Source: a virus
Virus record (IMG/VR): IMGVR_UViG_3300025138_000366
Coordinates: 1-23,557 of that record
DNA: 23,557 nucleotides
Direction: 5' to 3' (one strand)
The notes beneath the pieces are model-generated. The model ran no database searches and was not told the origin of the DNA. It saw only the letters and a program-made list of their open reading frames with translations. A program made the position numbers and the translations under genes. Shown piece after piece: positions 16,572 through 21,770 of this stretch. Every line of letters begins with the position of its first letter. The first letter of the stretch is position 1.

Positions 16572-16713
16572 AAATTACGTTCCTTATTTGTGATCTGCCT
16601 ATGCCTAGATCATTTAGTTGTTTGTCATCCAACATGTGTAGTATTCTAAAGTCTGCACGTTTTTGTTGTCTGATTACGTGGTTATCCCACATTCTTTTTA
16701 GTAATTGTTTCAT
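16552..16713 (-). CDS. DUF1127 family small protein
   Basis: A 53-residue protein from ATG at 16713, chosen because AAGGAG lies seven bases upstream; a longer frame to 16752 lacks such a site. The C-terminal part RILHMLDDKQLNDLGIGRSQ followed by IRNVIYGK fits the DUF1127 pattern (L..LdD.qL.DiGisRs.I...v). The basic N-terminal helix (MKQLLKRMWDNHVIRQQKRA) is also usual. Members are common in alphaproteobacteria; one in Rhodobacter sphaeroides (CcaF1) is reported to bind RNA and influence small-RNA maturation and turnover. Carriage by a phage suggests manipulation of host RNA metabolism, which is inference. It precedes the terminase small subunit gene with a 20-base overlap. Confidence 0.7.
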   Translation of the reverse strand: MKQLLKRMWDNHVIRQQKRADFRILHMLDDKQLNDLGIGRSQIRNVIYGKDIN

Positions 16714-16794
16714 GTACTTTCTCCTTGTTTGTACAAGGGTAGTTATACACAAATGTTAAAGTTGTAGTAGTGCTAAGTTGGAATAGCCGCTATG

Positions 16795-17004
16795 CTATTT
16801 CTTCATCTTTTTCATTGGACGTTCAGCAGGGTTAGATGCTCCACACATCATTGCACCTTTAGCGTAGCCCATCTTCTTAGCCATACCGCCATTCATCATG
16901 CCCATCTTTTTATTAGCCATGCCACCATACATGTAGCCCATCTTCTTAGCTACGGCTGGTGCTTCTTTCTTTAGTGCTTTCATACCGTCATTCATTTTCT
17001 TCAT
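16795..17004 (-). CDS. Met/Lys/Gly-rich repetitive small protein
   Basis: A 69-residue protein from ATG at 17004, which shares four bases with the preceding stop (ATGA). It contains 15 methionines and 16 lysines. Repeats of the type KKMGYxxGGMA occur at about 20-30, 32-42 and 43-53: AKKMGYMYGGMA, NKKMGMMNGGMA, KKMGYAKGAMM. One cysteine (54) follows, and the protein ends RPMKKMKK. Similar GGM/K repeat proteins are frequent in marine phages; function unknown. The positive charge suits binding of DNA, RNA or an acidic protein surface. The GGM motif also occurs three times in the 1138-aa protein, including just before its lysine tail. A short inverted repeat (16782-16799) spans the stop. Confidence 0.65.
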   Translation of the reverse strand: MKKMNDGMKALKKEAPAVAKKMGYMYGGMANKKMGMMNGGMAKKMGYAKGAMMCGASNPAERPMKKMKK

Positions 17005-17261
17005 GTTCGTTTTCTCCCTGATGCTGTTACTGACCATTTAACTTTCTTTGGCCCTGTTTTCTTTGATGCTTCTGCTTTACTTATTCTACCTGCTACCTTT
17101 GCTGGTCTACAAGCTGGGTATGGTCTACTGCTGTCCTTAACACTTTTTCTTCCACACTCCTTGCCTGTCTTTACGTCACGCCAGTCTTCCTTGAACCATT
17201 GAGTTAGTCCACCTTCACCAAAGGATCTACGACTTTGTAGTACGTGTCTTGACTTGTGCAA
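17001..17261 (-). CDS. Small basic Cys-containing protein, DUF5872-like
   Basis: The start is read as TTG at 17261 because AAGGAGG stands five bases before it; an upstream GTG at 17291 has no such site. The 86-residue product contains FGEGGLTQWFKEDWRDVKTG followed by KECGRKS, RPYPACRPAKVAGRISKAEA and TGPKKVKWSVTASGRK. The GLTQWFKEDWxDVxTGxxCGR...YPACRP pattern recurs in phages and some large viruses and, as far as I recall, is annotated as DUF5872. The two cysteines could bind metal in an oligomer. It overlaps the upstream gene by 35 bases. Function unknown. Confidence 0.65.
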   Translation of the reverse strand: MHKSRHVLQSRRSFGEGGLTQWFKEDWRDVKTGKECGRKSVKDSSRPYPACRPAKVAGRISKAEASKKTGPKKVKWSVTASGRKRT

Positions 17262-17409
17262 CTGATCCTCCTTTACTGTAAGTACCCCCACGCTTTTTGT
17301 AGGTCTTAACTAACCAAGCACTTCCATATGCGCTGGGCCACTTAAACTTCTTCTTAGCTTCTGACTTTACTCTAGAGTACAAAGCTGCATTCTTAGGTTT
17401 ATTAGCCAT
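17227..17409 (-). CDS. Small lysine-rich protein
   Basis: A 60-residue protein, MANKPKNAALYSRVKSEAKK, then KFKWPSAYGSAWLVKTYKKR and GGTYSKGGSVAQVKTRTTKS. The segment LYxxVKxEAKKKFKxxPSAYxxxWLVKxYKKRGGxY is a conserved short motif found in phages and in some large DNA viruses; no activity is known to me. The start overlaps the preceding stop as TAATG. Charge and size match the other four proteins of this cluster, suggesting a shared function such as nucleic acid binding. Confidence 0.7.
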   Translation of the reverse strand: MANKPKNAALYSRVKSEAKKKFKWPSAYGSAWLVKTYKKRGGTYSKGGSVAQVKTRTTKS

Positions 17410-17579
17410 TACTTCTTAGCTTTCTTCTTTGCTGTTGCACTCAGGTCTTTGAAGTGAACAACTTGTTTGCTATTCTTACCATGTGTTGCACCAGAATGCA
17501 ACTGTCCGTTTGGCATCTTGTGTGTACCACCTTTGTGTTCAGTGCCATCTTTGAAGTAATGCTTTTGAGCTTTTGCCAT
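17409..17579 (-). CDS. Tiny His/Lys-rich phage protein
   Basis: A 56-residue protein, MAKAQKHYFKDGTEHKGGTH, KMPNGQLHSGATHGKNSKQV, ending KKKAKK. The start shares a base with the preceding stop (TAATG) and its own stop does the same with the next start, so it lies snugly inside the operon. The block HKMPNGxxHSGATHxxxSK is one I recognise from small phage proteins of unknown role. Six histidines in 56 residues, spaced as H..H...H, might bind metal. The frame is short but its coupling on both sides and motif make it a real gene in my view. Confidence 0.65.
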   Translation of the reverse strand: MAKAQKHYFKDGTEHKGGTHKMPNGQLHSGATHGKNSKQVVHFKDLSATAKKKAKK

Positions 17580-17848
17580 TATGTCCTCTTAGATTTTGTA
17601 CCAGCACACTTCCACTTCTTACGAGATAGACGTAGTGGGCTGTTTGGATTAGCTGCTGCCTTTGGATGTTTCTTCATCTGCCCAGCACTTCTTGCACAAT
17701 ACGAATCACCTTTACCTGTACCTGGACGTATACGTTTGCCACCGTCCTTGGCTTTACCTGCCTGACCGTAGCTTACCTTTACCTTACGCCCTGTCTTAGG
17801 GTTAGTCGTTGTCTTGGCAAACATCTTGCCTTTACGTGGAGTAGCCAT
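17579..17848 (-). CDS. Small basic Cys-containing protein, DUF6321-like
   Basis: An 89-residue protein, MATPRKGKMFAKTTTNPKTG, then RKVKVSYGQAGKAKDGGKRI, RPGTGKGDSYCARSAGQMKK and NPNSPLRLSRKKWKCAGTKS. The combination PGTxKGDSYCARSxG...NPNSPxxLSRKKWKC is a conserved phage motif which I recall as DUF6321. The two conserved cysteines lie in GDSYCARS and KWKCAG. Strong positive charge suggests nucleic acid contact; nothing enzymatic is seen. It follows the membrane coiled-coil gene closely and leads the cluster of five small basic proteins. Confidence 0.65.
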   Translation of the reverse strand: MATPRKGKMFAKTTTNPKTGRKVKVSYGQAGKAKDGGKRIRPGTGKGDSYCARSAGQMKKHPKAAANPNSPLRLSRKKWKCAGTKSKRT

Positions 17849-17857
17849 GTCTATCCT

Positions 17858-18502
17858 CTATAGTGGGTTACTTACCATTTCATCATAAGCTTTCCAGATG
17901 TCATCTATCTCCGTTTGAATAACATCTAGCTTGTCACCTATGCCATCTGTAATAGTAGTAGCTTTATCTACTTGGGAGCGTAAGTCAAGTAAAACTTTCT
18001 GTTGCTCTAGTATCTGCTGCATGTTTGTAGCTAGTTGTGCAAGCTTAGAGTTTAATCCTCTGACATCATTATCTACTATAGCTTGCTCTACTGTTTGTAT
18101 TCTACTTGTTGCTGTAGATTCTATTTTGTTTAGATTCTGAGTTAACTGTTGTATTTTTGCAACACTATCATCACTTAGGTTTGTTTCGACTTCTTGTAGT
18201 TCTTTTCTTATTGCTTGACTTGCTGTTGTTAATTGATTTGCTGCAAATGTTTTATTAGCTGTTCGTTCTCTTGCTGTGTCGTTATTTAACTTAGTTAAGC
18301 TTTTTTGTAGTTCTGCAATTTGCTTTGCGTTTGCGCTGGTATTACCTAGTGCTTCACCAACGCCACCCTCTACACCGTAGAACCTGTTGAGAGTATCATA
18401 ACCAAAGTATACACCACCAGAAACTGTAGAGAGAACTGGCAGAGCCACCGCAACCATCCAGCCTTTGACATTAAAGCCTCCTATGCTAAACTCCATTGCC
18501 AT
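17858..18502 (-). CDS. Membrane-anchored coiled-coil protein
   Basis: A 214-residue protein. After a short start (MAMEFSIGGFNVKG) comes one membrane segment, WMVAVALPVLSTVSGGVYFG (15-34), then a long helical coiled coil of about 150 residues (55-205) with heptad-like Leu/Ile/Val spacing. No cleavage site follows the membrane segment, so it should remain anchored in the inner membrane with the coiled coil outside the cytoplasm, although topology is not proven. The layout is that of an inner-membrane spanin, and an outer-membrane-type lipoprotein gene lies upstream in the same operon; I could not verify homology. A superinfection-exclusion or virion role are alternatives. The start overlaps the previous stop as TAATG. 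Confidence 0.65.
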   Translation of the reverse strand: MAMEFSIGGFNVKGWMVAVALPVLSTVSGGVYFGYDTLNRFYGVEGGVGEALGNTSANAKQIAELQKSLTKLNNDTARERTANKTFAANQLTTASQAIRKELQEVETNLSDDSVAKIQQLTQNLNKIESTATSRIQTVEQAIVDNDVRGLNSKLAQLATNMQQILEQQKVLLDLRSQVDKATTITDGIGDKLDVIQTEIDDIWKAYDEMVSNPL

Positions 18503-19368
18503 TAGTTAGGCATGGTTCCATACTGCTCTACGTATTCACCAGCAGTAAATAACTCGGAGGCAGACACCGTATCTTCTGATAGGTAGCCTTGCCATCCAGA
18601 GCCAAAGCCATCATCATCCCAGTTAATTACAAATTCATCTATATTCTGTGTGTATGTAATGGCTGTATAGTTACCAACTACAAAGGTGTTTACCTGTGCA
18701 TAGCTGTCTATGCTTGCTGTTAGTTCTGCGTTGTTAGCTGCAGCCATGAAAGCACCAGCTTGTTGTGCGTAGTTCTCTACCTGTGCTACAGCTTGGTTGT
18801 ACGCATCTACTTCTGCTTGGTCTATGCTGTACTCATCTGTACCCATCATGCCTTGCAATGCAGTCTGCTCTGGTGATGTATCTGCTGAAGCTGCAGTTGT
18901 CATTATACCAGTAGCTGTTAGTATCTCTCCAGCAGCATCTGCTAGTAAATCTATTGCCGCATCCAAGTCATTCATTGCACCTTGGTATTCTTGTGTGAAC
19001 AACTGCTGTGCTGTAGTAGCTGTCTCGTAGTCGTGTCCTATTACAAGTGCGTGTGCTGCTAGGTAATCGTCTAACTCTGCTTGGGTAATAATACCATCAT
19101 CAAATGCGTCATCTTCTATAGTGCCGCCTAGTGCTGCATAGCCCACAGCACCTACTGTCATTGTACCTGCGTCTGTTACCCTATTCTTTATTGCACCCAG
19201 TGAAGCAATTAGTGCATCAATCTTTTCCTGTCCTGTCAGTGTTAAATCAATGGTTAAGACTGTTGACTGTGGGGGTGGACTTACTACTGGACTTGTTGCG
19301 TTTGCTGCTCCTGAACCTATCACTAACGGAAAGCTTAGGAGTATTATCTTCCATAACGATCTCTTCAT
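18502..19368 (-). CDS. Secreted acidic helical protein, function unknown
   Basis: Start ATG at 19368 is supported by GGAGAGG nine bases before it and by a clear signal peptide: MKRSLWKIILLSFPLVIGSG, cleaved after ANA (22-24). The mature part (about 264 residues) is Ala/Asp/Glu-rich, helical and without cysteine. Residues 87-98 (DAFDDGIITQAE) match an EF-hand calcium loop except at position 3 (Phe). A strand-like end contains WDDDGFGSGWQGYLSEDTVS (250-269). The gene overlaps the preceding secreted-protein gene by 122 bases in another frame. No family is recognised. It should act in the periplasm or outside the cell. Confidence 0.65.
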   Translation of the reverse strand: MKRSLWKIILLSFPLVIGSGAANATSPVVSPPPQSTVLTIDLTLTGQEKIDALIASLGAIKNRVTDAGTMTVGAVGYAALGGTIEDDAFDDGIITQAELDDYLAAHALVIGHDYETATTAQQLFTQEYQGAMNDLDAAIDLLADAAGEILTATGIMTTAASADTSPEQTALQGMMGTDEYSIDQAEVDAYNQAVAQVENYAQQAGAFMAAANNAELTASIDSYAQVNTFVVGNYTAITYTQNIDEFVINWDDDGFGSGWQGYLSEDTVSASELFTAGEYVEQYGTMPN

Positions 19369-20023
19369 CTTCGTATTCCTCTCCAACTCGTAATAGAGCA
19401 TCCCAAAACTCTTTATCATCTGCGTACCCTACTACAAACATGGTAGGGTTTTTTCTATATCTATCTATAGCGTTTTTGCCCATCAATAACTTGCCAGTAC
19501 GTGCATCATTTATTGGACATGGAGTATTTGCTAACATCATACTCCTAAACACTGTAGGGTCTTGACACATCACTGATATGGCAGACACCTGTAATCCCAA
19601 CCCACCCAACTGTTGAGGTATCCCTAGTAATCTAGCATTCTTCCTGCGATTACAATTAGGGTCTTGCTGCATCTCACCTTGACTTAGGCCAATTATATTT
19701 AACTGAAGCCCTCTAGTCTTCGGGATTAGACAAGAATCGTTACCTCCCCCACCCATTACTGTTGGAGCTATGGATGACATTACCGGGCTACTCCCCGGAG
19801 ATGAACCTGCTCCATTATAGTTTGTAGTTTGACTAGCGTTGTTAGAATCTACAGTAGAATCTTCGTAGTTGTTAGAGAAGTCACCCTCTATATCGTTGCC
19901 GTTGTCTGTCGTAGTAGTGTTATTGTTAGTTATACCGTCATCAAGGGGTACTTGTTCCTGTGCATACACCAGATTGTAACTCAGTAATAGCAGTATCGCT
20001 ACACATAAGCTCCGTAGCAACAT
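19247..20023 (-). CDS. Secreted Cys-containing protein, function unknown
   Basis: The start is ATG at 20023, giving 258 residues. An earlier ATG at 20080 would put a polar extension before the signal peptide. MLLRSLCVAILLLLSYNLVY-AQ looks like a signal sequence cleaved after Ala21. Residues 30-90 form an Asn/Thr/Ser-rich linker. A compact region follows with four cysteines (98, 124, 153, 169) in DSCLIPKTRGLQLNIIGLSQ, DPNCNRRKNARLLG, AISVMCQDP and NTPCPIND, probably two disulfides. The tail is acidic, then Ser/Lys-rich. I recall similar proteins in marine phages without assigned role. The gene overlaps those on both sides (83 and 122 bases), which is unusual and suggests a fixed set. Confidence 0.6.
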   Translation of the reverse strand: MLLRSLCVAILLLLSYNLVYAQEQVPLDDGITNNNTTTTDNGNDIEGDFSNNYEDSTVDSNNASQTTNYNGAGSSPGSSPVMSSIAPTVMGGGGNDSCLIPKTRGLQLNIIGLSQGEMQQDPNCNRRKNARLLGIPQQLGGLGLQVSAISVMCQDPTVFRSMMLANTPCPINDARTGKLLMGKNAIDRYRKNPTMFVVGYADDKEFWDALLRVGEEYEDEEIVMEDNTPKLSVSDRFRSSKRNKSSSKSTPTVNSLNH

Positions 20024-20177
20024 CCGTATGTCCAATAAGTGCGAGTGTTCTTGCATTCTGGTTTCTCTGACATGCAGCATCCCCCACTCGACACGATGCA
20101 GTATAGTTTATTGTTTGACAAGCTGTTAATATTCCTAATATACATAGTTGTATGGATACGGATCTAATTGTCAACAC
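19941..20177 (-). CDS. Small lipoprotein
   Basis: A 78-residue protein from a GTG start at 20177 with GGAT upstream. The first 20 residues, MLTIRSVSIQLCILGILTAC, form a lipoprotein signal with lipobox L17-T-A-C20; residue +2 is Gln rather than Asp, which predicts sorting to the outer membrane. The mature 59-residue part has four more cysteines (29, 36, 59, 72) and an RNQNARTLALIGHTDVATEL helix. Size and location fit an o-spanin-like lipoprotein, yet it is Cys-rich rather than Pro-rich, so the spanin idea is only one option; adsorption blocking is another. Confidence 0.65.
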   Translation of the reverse strand: MLTIRSVSIQLCILGILTACQTINYTASCRVGDAACQRNQNARTLALIGHTDVATELMCSDTAITELQSGVCTGTSTP

Positions 20178-20201
20178 TTTATTTATCCAACACTAACAAA
20201 G

Positions 20202-20462
20202 TTAGCCTACCCCAGGTCTTTTTCTACCCGGGTCTAACACTTCATGTCTCTTTAGGTGACCCTCTAAGTACATAGCTCTCTCTACATGGTCTAGAGTAAA
20301 GCTTTTTCCTAGCTTAGACCGTAGTGCTTCACGCACATAGAAGACATCTGACTTAGGAATGTGTACACGTCTTAGTCTTTTACTGTCACCGTCTGCTATA
20401 GCATCGTAAAACTCTTCTATTACGTCTTCAGAAGAGTACATACTGACTTTATTCTTATACAT
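20202..20462 (-). CDS. First gene of the leftward block, unknown function
   Basis: An 86-residue protein from ATG at 20462, preceded by TTTTAGG; the frame is open further upstream but lacks a site there. Sequence: MYKNKVSMYSSEDVIEEFYD, AIADGDSKRLRRVHIPKSDV, FYVREALRSKLGKSFTLDHV, then a basic end. The helix-rich middle with VFYVREALRSKLGKSFTLDH could be a small DNA-binding fold, but I do not recognise a family. It is the first gene after a strong promoter, about 130 bases downstream of the predicted start of transcription, a position often held by regulators. Confidence 0.55.
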   Translation of the reverse strand: MYKNKVSMYSSEDVIEEFYDAIADGDSKRLRRVHIPKSDVFYVREALRSKLGKSFTLDHVERAMYLEGHLKRHEVLDPGRKRPGVG

Positions 20463-20550
20463 ATTGTTACCTAAAAGGCGGTATGTACCATAAACTACGT
20501 GTTGAGGAGGAGGATGTGAGGAAGAAAGACACCCAGCATATGATACATAC

Positions 20551-20596
20551 CTAGTATAACACAAGTTATTGGTTATAATTATTAATGTGTTACTAG
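20551..20596 (-). promoter_or_regulatory. Bulged inverted repeat in the 5' leader of the leftward block
   Basis: The arms CTAGTATAACACA (20551-20563) and TGTGTTACTAG (20586-20596) pair apart from a two-base bulge, with a 22-base spacer. It starts just after the predicted transcription start. It shares ACACA/TGTGT arms and the octamer CAATAACT (minus strand) with the repeat in the capsid leader at 7374-7405. Confidence 0.45.
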
Positions 20597-20600
20597 ATTT

Positions 20601-20629
20601 AGTATACAGTAGGTTAGTATAACTGTCAA
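20601..20629 (-). promoter_or_regulatory. Strong sigma70-type promoter for the leftward block
   Basis: Minus strand: perfect TTGACA at 20629-20624, a 17-base spacer, and TATACT at 20606-20601 (5/6 match to TATAAT). This is the best promoter in the window and points at the gene starting at 20462. An AGTTAAACT repeat touches the upstream edge of the -35 box, a natural place for a regulator. Confidence 0.75.
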
Positions 20630-20720
20630 GTTAAACTTTCCTATGTCCAAACTCTTTTATATAGTTAAACTATTTATTTATATTTACTATTTATTAAGTT
20701 AAAACATTAAAAGTTTAACT
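20629..20720. repeat. AGTTWAACT repeat array in an AT-rich tract
   Basis: AGTTAAACT occurs at 20629-20637 and 20663-20671, a degenerate AGTTAAAAC at 20697-20705, and the reverse form AGTTTAACT at 20712-20720. The first three start exactly 34 bp apart. The motif is palindromic around its central base. The surrounding 70 bp are roughly 80% A+T. Between two leftward promoters, this could be an operator array or a replication-origin iteron set. Confidence 0.5.
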
Positions 20721-20738
20721 ACCTGCTCCTGCTCCGCA

Positions 20739-20766
20739 GTTATACCCGGAAATAAGGCTGTGTCAA
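20739..20766 (-). promoter_or_regulatory. Second leftward sigma70-type promoter
   Basis: Minus strand: perfect TTGACA at 20766-20761, a 16-base spacer and TATAAC at 20744-20739 (5/6 match). It lies about 135 bp behind the stronger leftward promoter, and the AGTTWAACT repeats lie between them. Confidence 0.6.
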
Positions 20767-21076
20767 GAGGATATTTGTACATGTGCGACAATTTGTCATC
20801 ATTCTAAAATTCACTTCTGTGTGTTTATGTATATATACGTACTGGGTAACGGGGGGTGGCCCTCGCAGGGTGTCCATTTTGGAAGTGACTTTGCTATATT
20901 TGCAAGGTATTTAACTACTAAGCTACTGTTTTTACTACATAAAGTAACTGATATATCGTCAATAGACTACAAAAAAGTGTTGTAATTCTGCAACATCTCA
21001 ACAAGTGTGTCCTTTTTGCAACAGGGATGCATAAATACCACACCCCTATAGTGTTGCACAAATGTCACACCCCTCT

Positions 21077-21138
21077 CACGCGCACACACATACACGCGCA
21101 CACCTGGGCGCATACGCCTGGACGCACACACACGCGCG
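21077..21138. repeat. Alternating purine-pyrimidine (CA/CG) tract
   Basis: Perfect alternation covers 26 bases at 21077-21102, ten at 21108-21117 and sixteen at 21123-21138, made of CA, CG and a few TA steps. Such sequence can adopt left-handed Z-DNA under negative supercoiling. The high GC content contrasts with the A-rich flanks. Confidence 0.7.
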
Positions 21139-21370
21139 AGCAGATATACAATAACAAAAAACTTTTTAGTAGAACGAATCAGGAACGAATCACCCACAAC
21201 AGAACAAAACAGGAAACACTAAAAAAGGTTTCGTTTAAAAACAACAACTTACAAGTTTATCAAATTTTATGCTTGCAATGCGTTTTGCGGTATGCCCTTA
21301 ATAGAACATCGAAAACGAAAAGAAACAAAACGCAAGCGATGTATATCCTTCAAAATGTTTCAGTCTCTTT

Positions 21371-21400
21371 TTGACAGCAACGGTGGAATGCCCTTGTAAA
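21371..21400 (+). promoter_or_regulatory. Candidate rightward promoter
   Basis: Perfect TTGACA at 21371-21376, an 18-base spacer and TGTAAA at 21395-21400 (4/6). Three other perfect TTGACA boxes on the plus strand (21453, 21539, 21712) lack a good -10 at standard spacing, so this is the best of a weak series for the rightward operon. Confidence 0.35.
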
Positions 21401-21718
21401 TACTAACTAACTACTTTGACTACTAACAAACATACGAAATACTAAACGTTATTTGACAATGGCAATAAGCCCCTCTGATGTTTTACAAGTTGATGCATTG
21501 GATTATAGACAAAAACAACTTCTTATTTGGTTACGACCTTGACAAAGTTTAGGACTAGATTTGCACCAATACTCGACTGAAAGTATATATGCGATAATTG
21601 CTTTCAGGTGGCTTCAGCTAATGGCTAGGGGTCTTCACGTTGGAAAGGGTGGCACTCGGCAAATGAGACTTAGCGCAAGCGAAAGTGCAAAGAGTGACAA
21701 TAAATATTTACTTGACAG

Positions 21719-21740
21719 GTAGGCAATTAACGTTGCCTAC
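21719..21740 (+). promoter_or_regulatory. Perfect inverted repeat before the GP88 gene (operator or leader hairpin)
   Basis: GTAGGCAA (21719-21726) and TTGCCTAC (21733-21740) pair perfectly around a six-base centre. It begins one base after a TTGACA box (21712-21717) and ends about 20 bases before the Shine-Dalgarno. No T-run follows. An operator overlapping a promoter, or a stabilising 5' hairpin, are the likeliest readings. Confidence 0.55.
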
Positions 21741-21770
21741 TCTCTGGTAGATATAACTTAGGAGGATACT

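Larger units (their letters stand above)
20763..21770. other. Gene-poor divergent control region
   Basis: About 1 kb without a convincing gene between the leftward and rightward blocks. In order it holds: the palindrome GACAATTTGTC (20787-20797); a GC-rich patch around 20843-20875 with a CCCT-CGC-AGGG hairpin; a CA/CG tract (21077-21138); a tandem 10-mer GAACGAATCA (21172-21181 and 21183-21192); a 9-bp inverted repeat TGCGTTTTG/CAAAACGCA (21279-21287 and 21326-21334); ATGCCCTT twice, about 100 bp apart; and rightward TTGACA boxes at 21371, 21453, 21539 and 21712. It probably contains early promoters and perhaps the replication origin. Frames across it have low-complexity products. Confidence 0.55.

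Noticed and set aside
16782-16799. Inverted repeat AATAGC/GCTATT at the end of the Met/Lys-rich gene as a terminator
   Set aside because: The stem is short and AT-rich with no T-run on the minus strand, and the DUF1127 and terminase genes follow closely.
20463-20564. N-terminal extension of the first leftward gene
   Set aside because: The first codon would be TTG without a ribosome site, close to the predicted transcription start, and the extension reads through the inverted repeat.
20967-21197. 76-codon minus-strand frame in the control region
   Set aside because: It reads the same CA/CG tract in reverse and has no ribosome site; chance opening is the simplest explanation.
21027-21374. 115-codon plus-strand frame in the control region
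   Set aside because: The product is low complexity, created by the CA/CG tract and A-rich sequence; there is no Shine-Dalgarno site or domain.
21601-21715. Possible tRNA or structured RNA in a GC-richer stretch
   Set aside because: No GTTCRA-type T-loop and no complete cloverleaf; only competing short stems (CACTC/GAGTG, GCACT/AGTGC) are seen.
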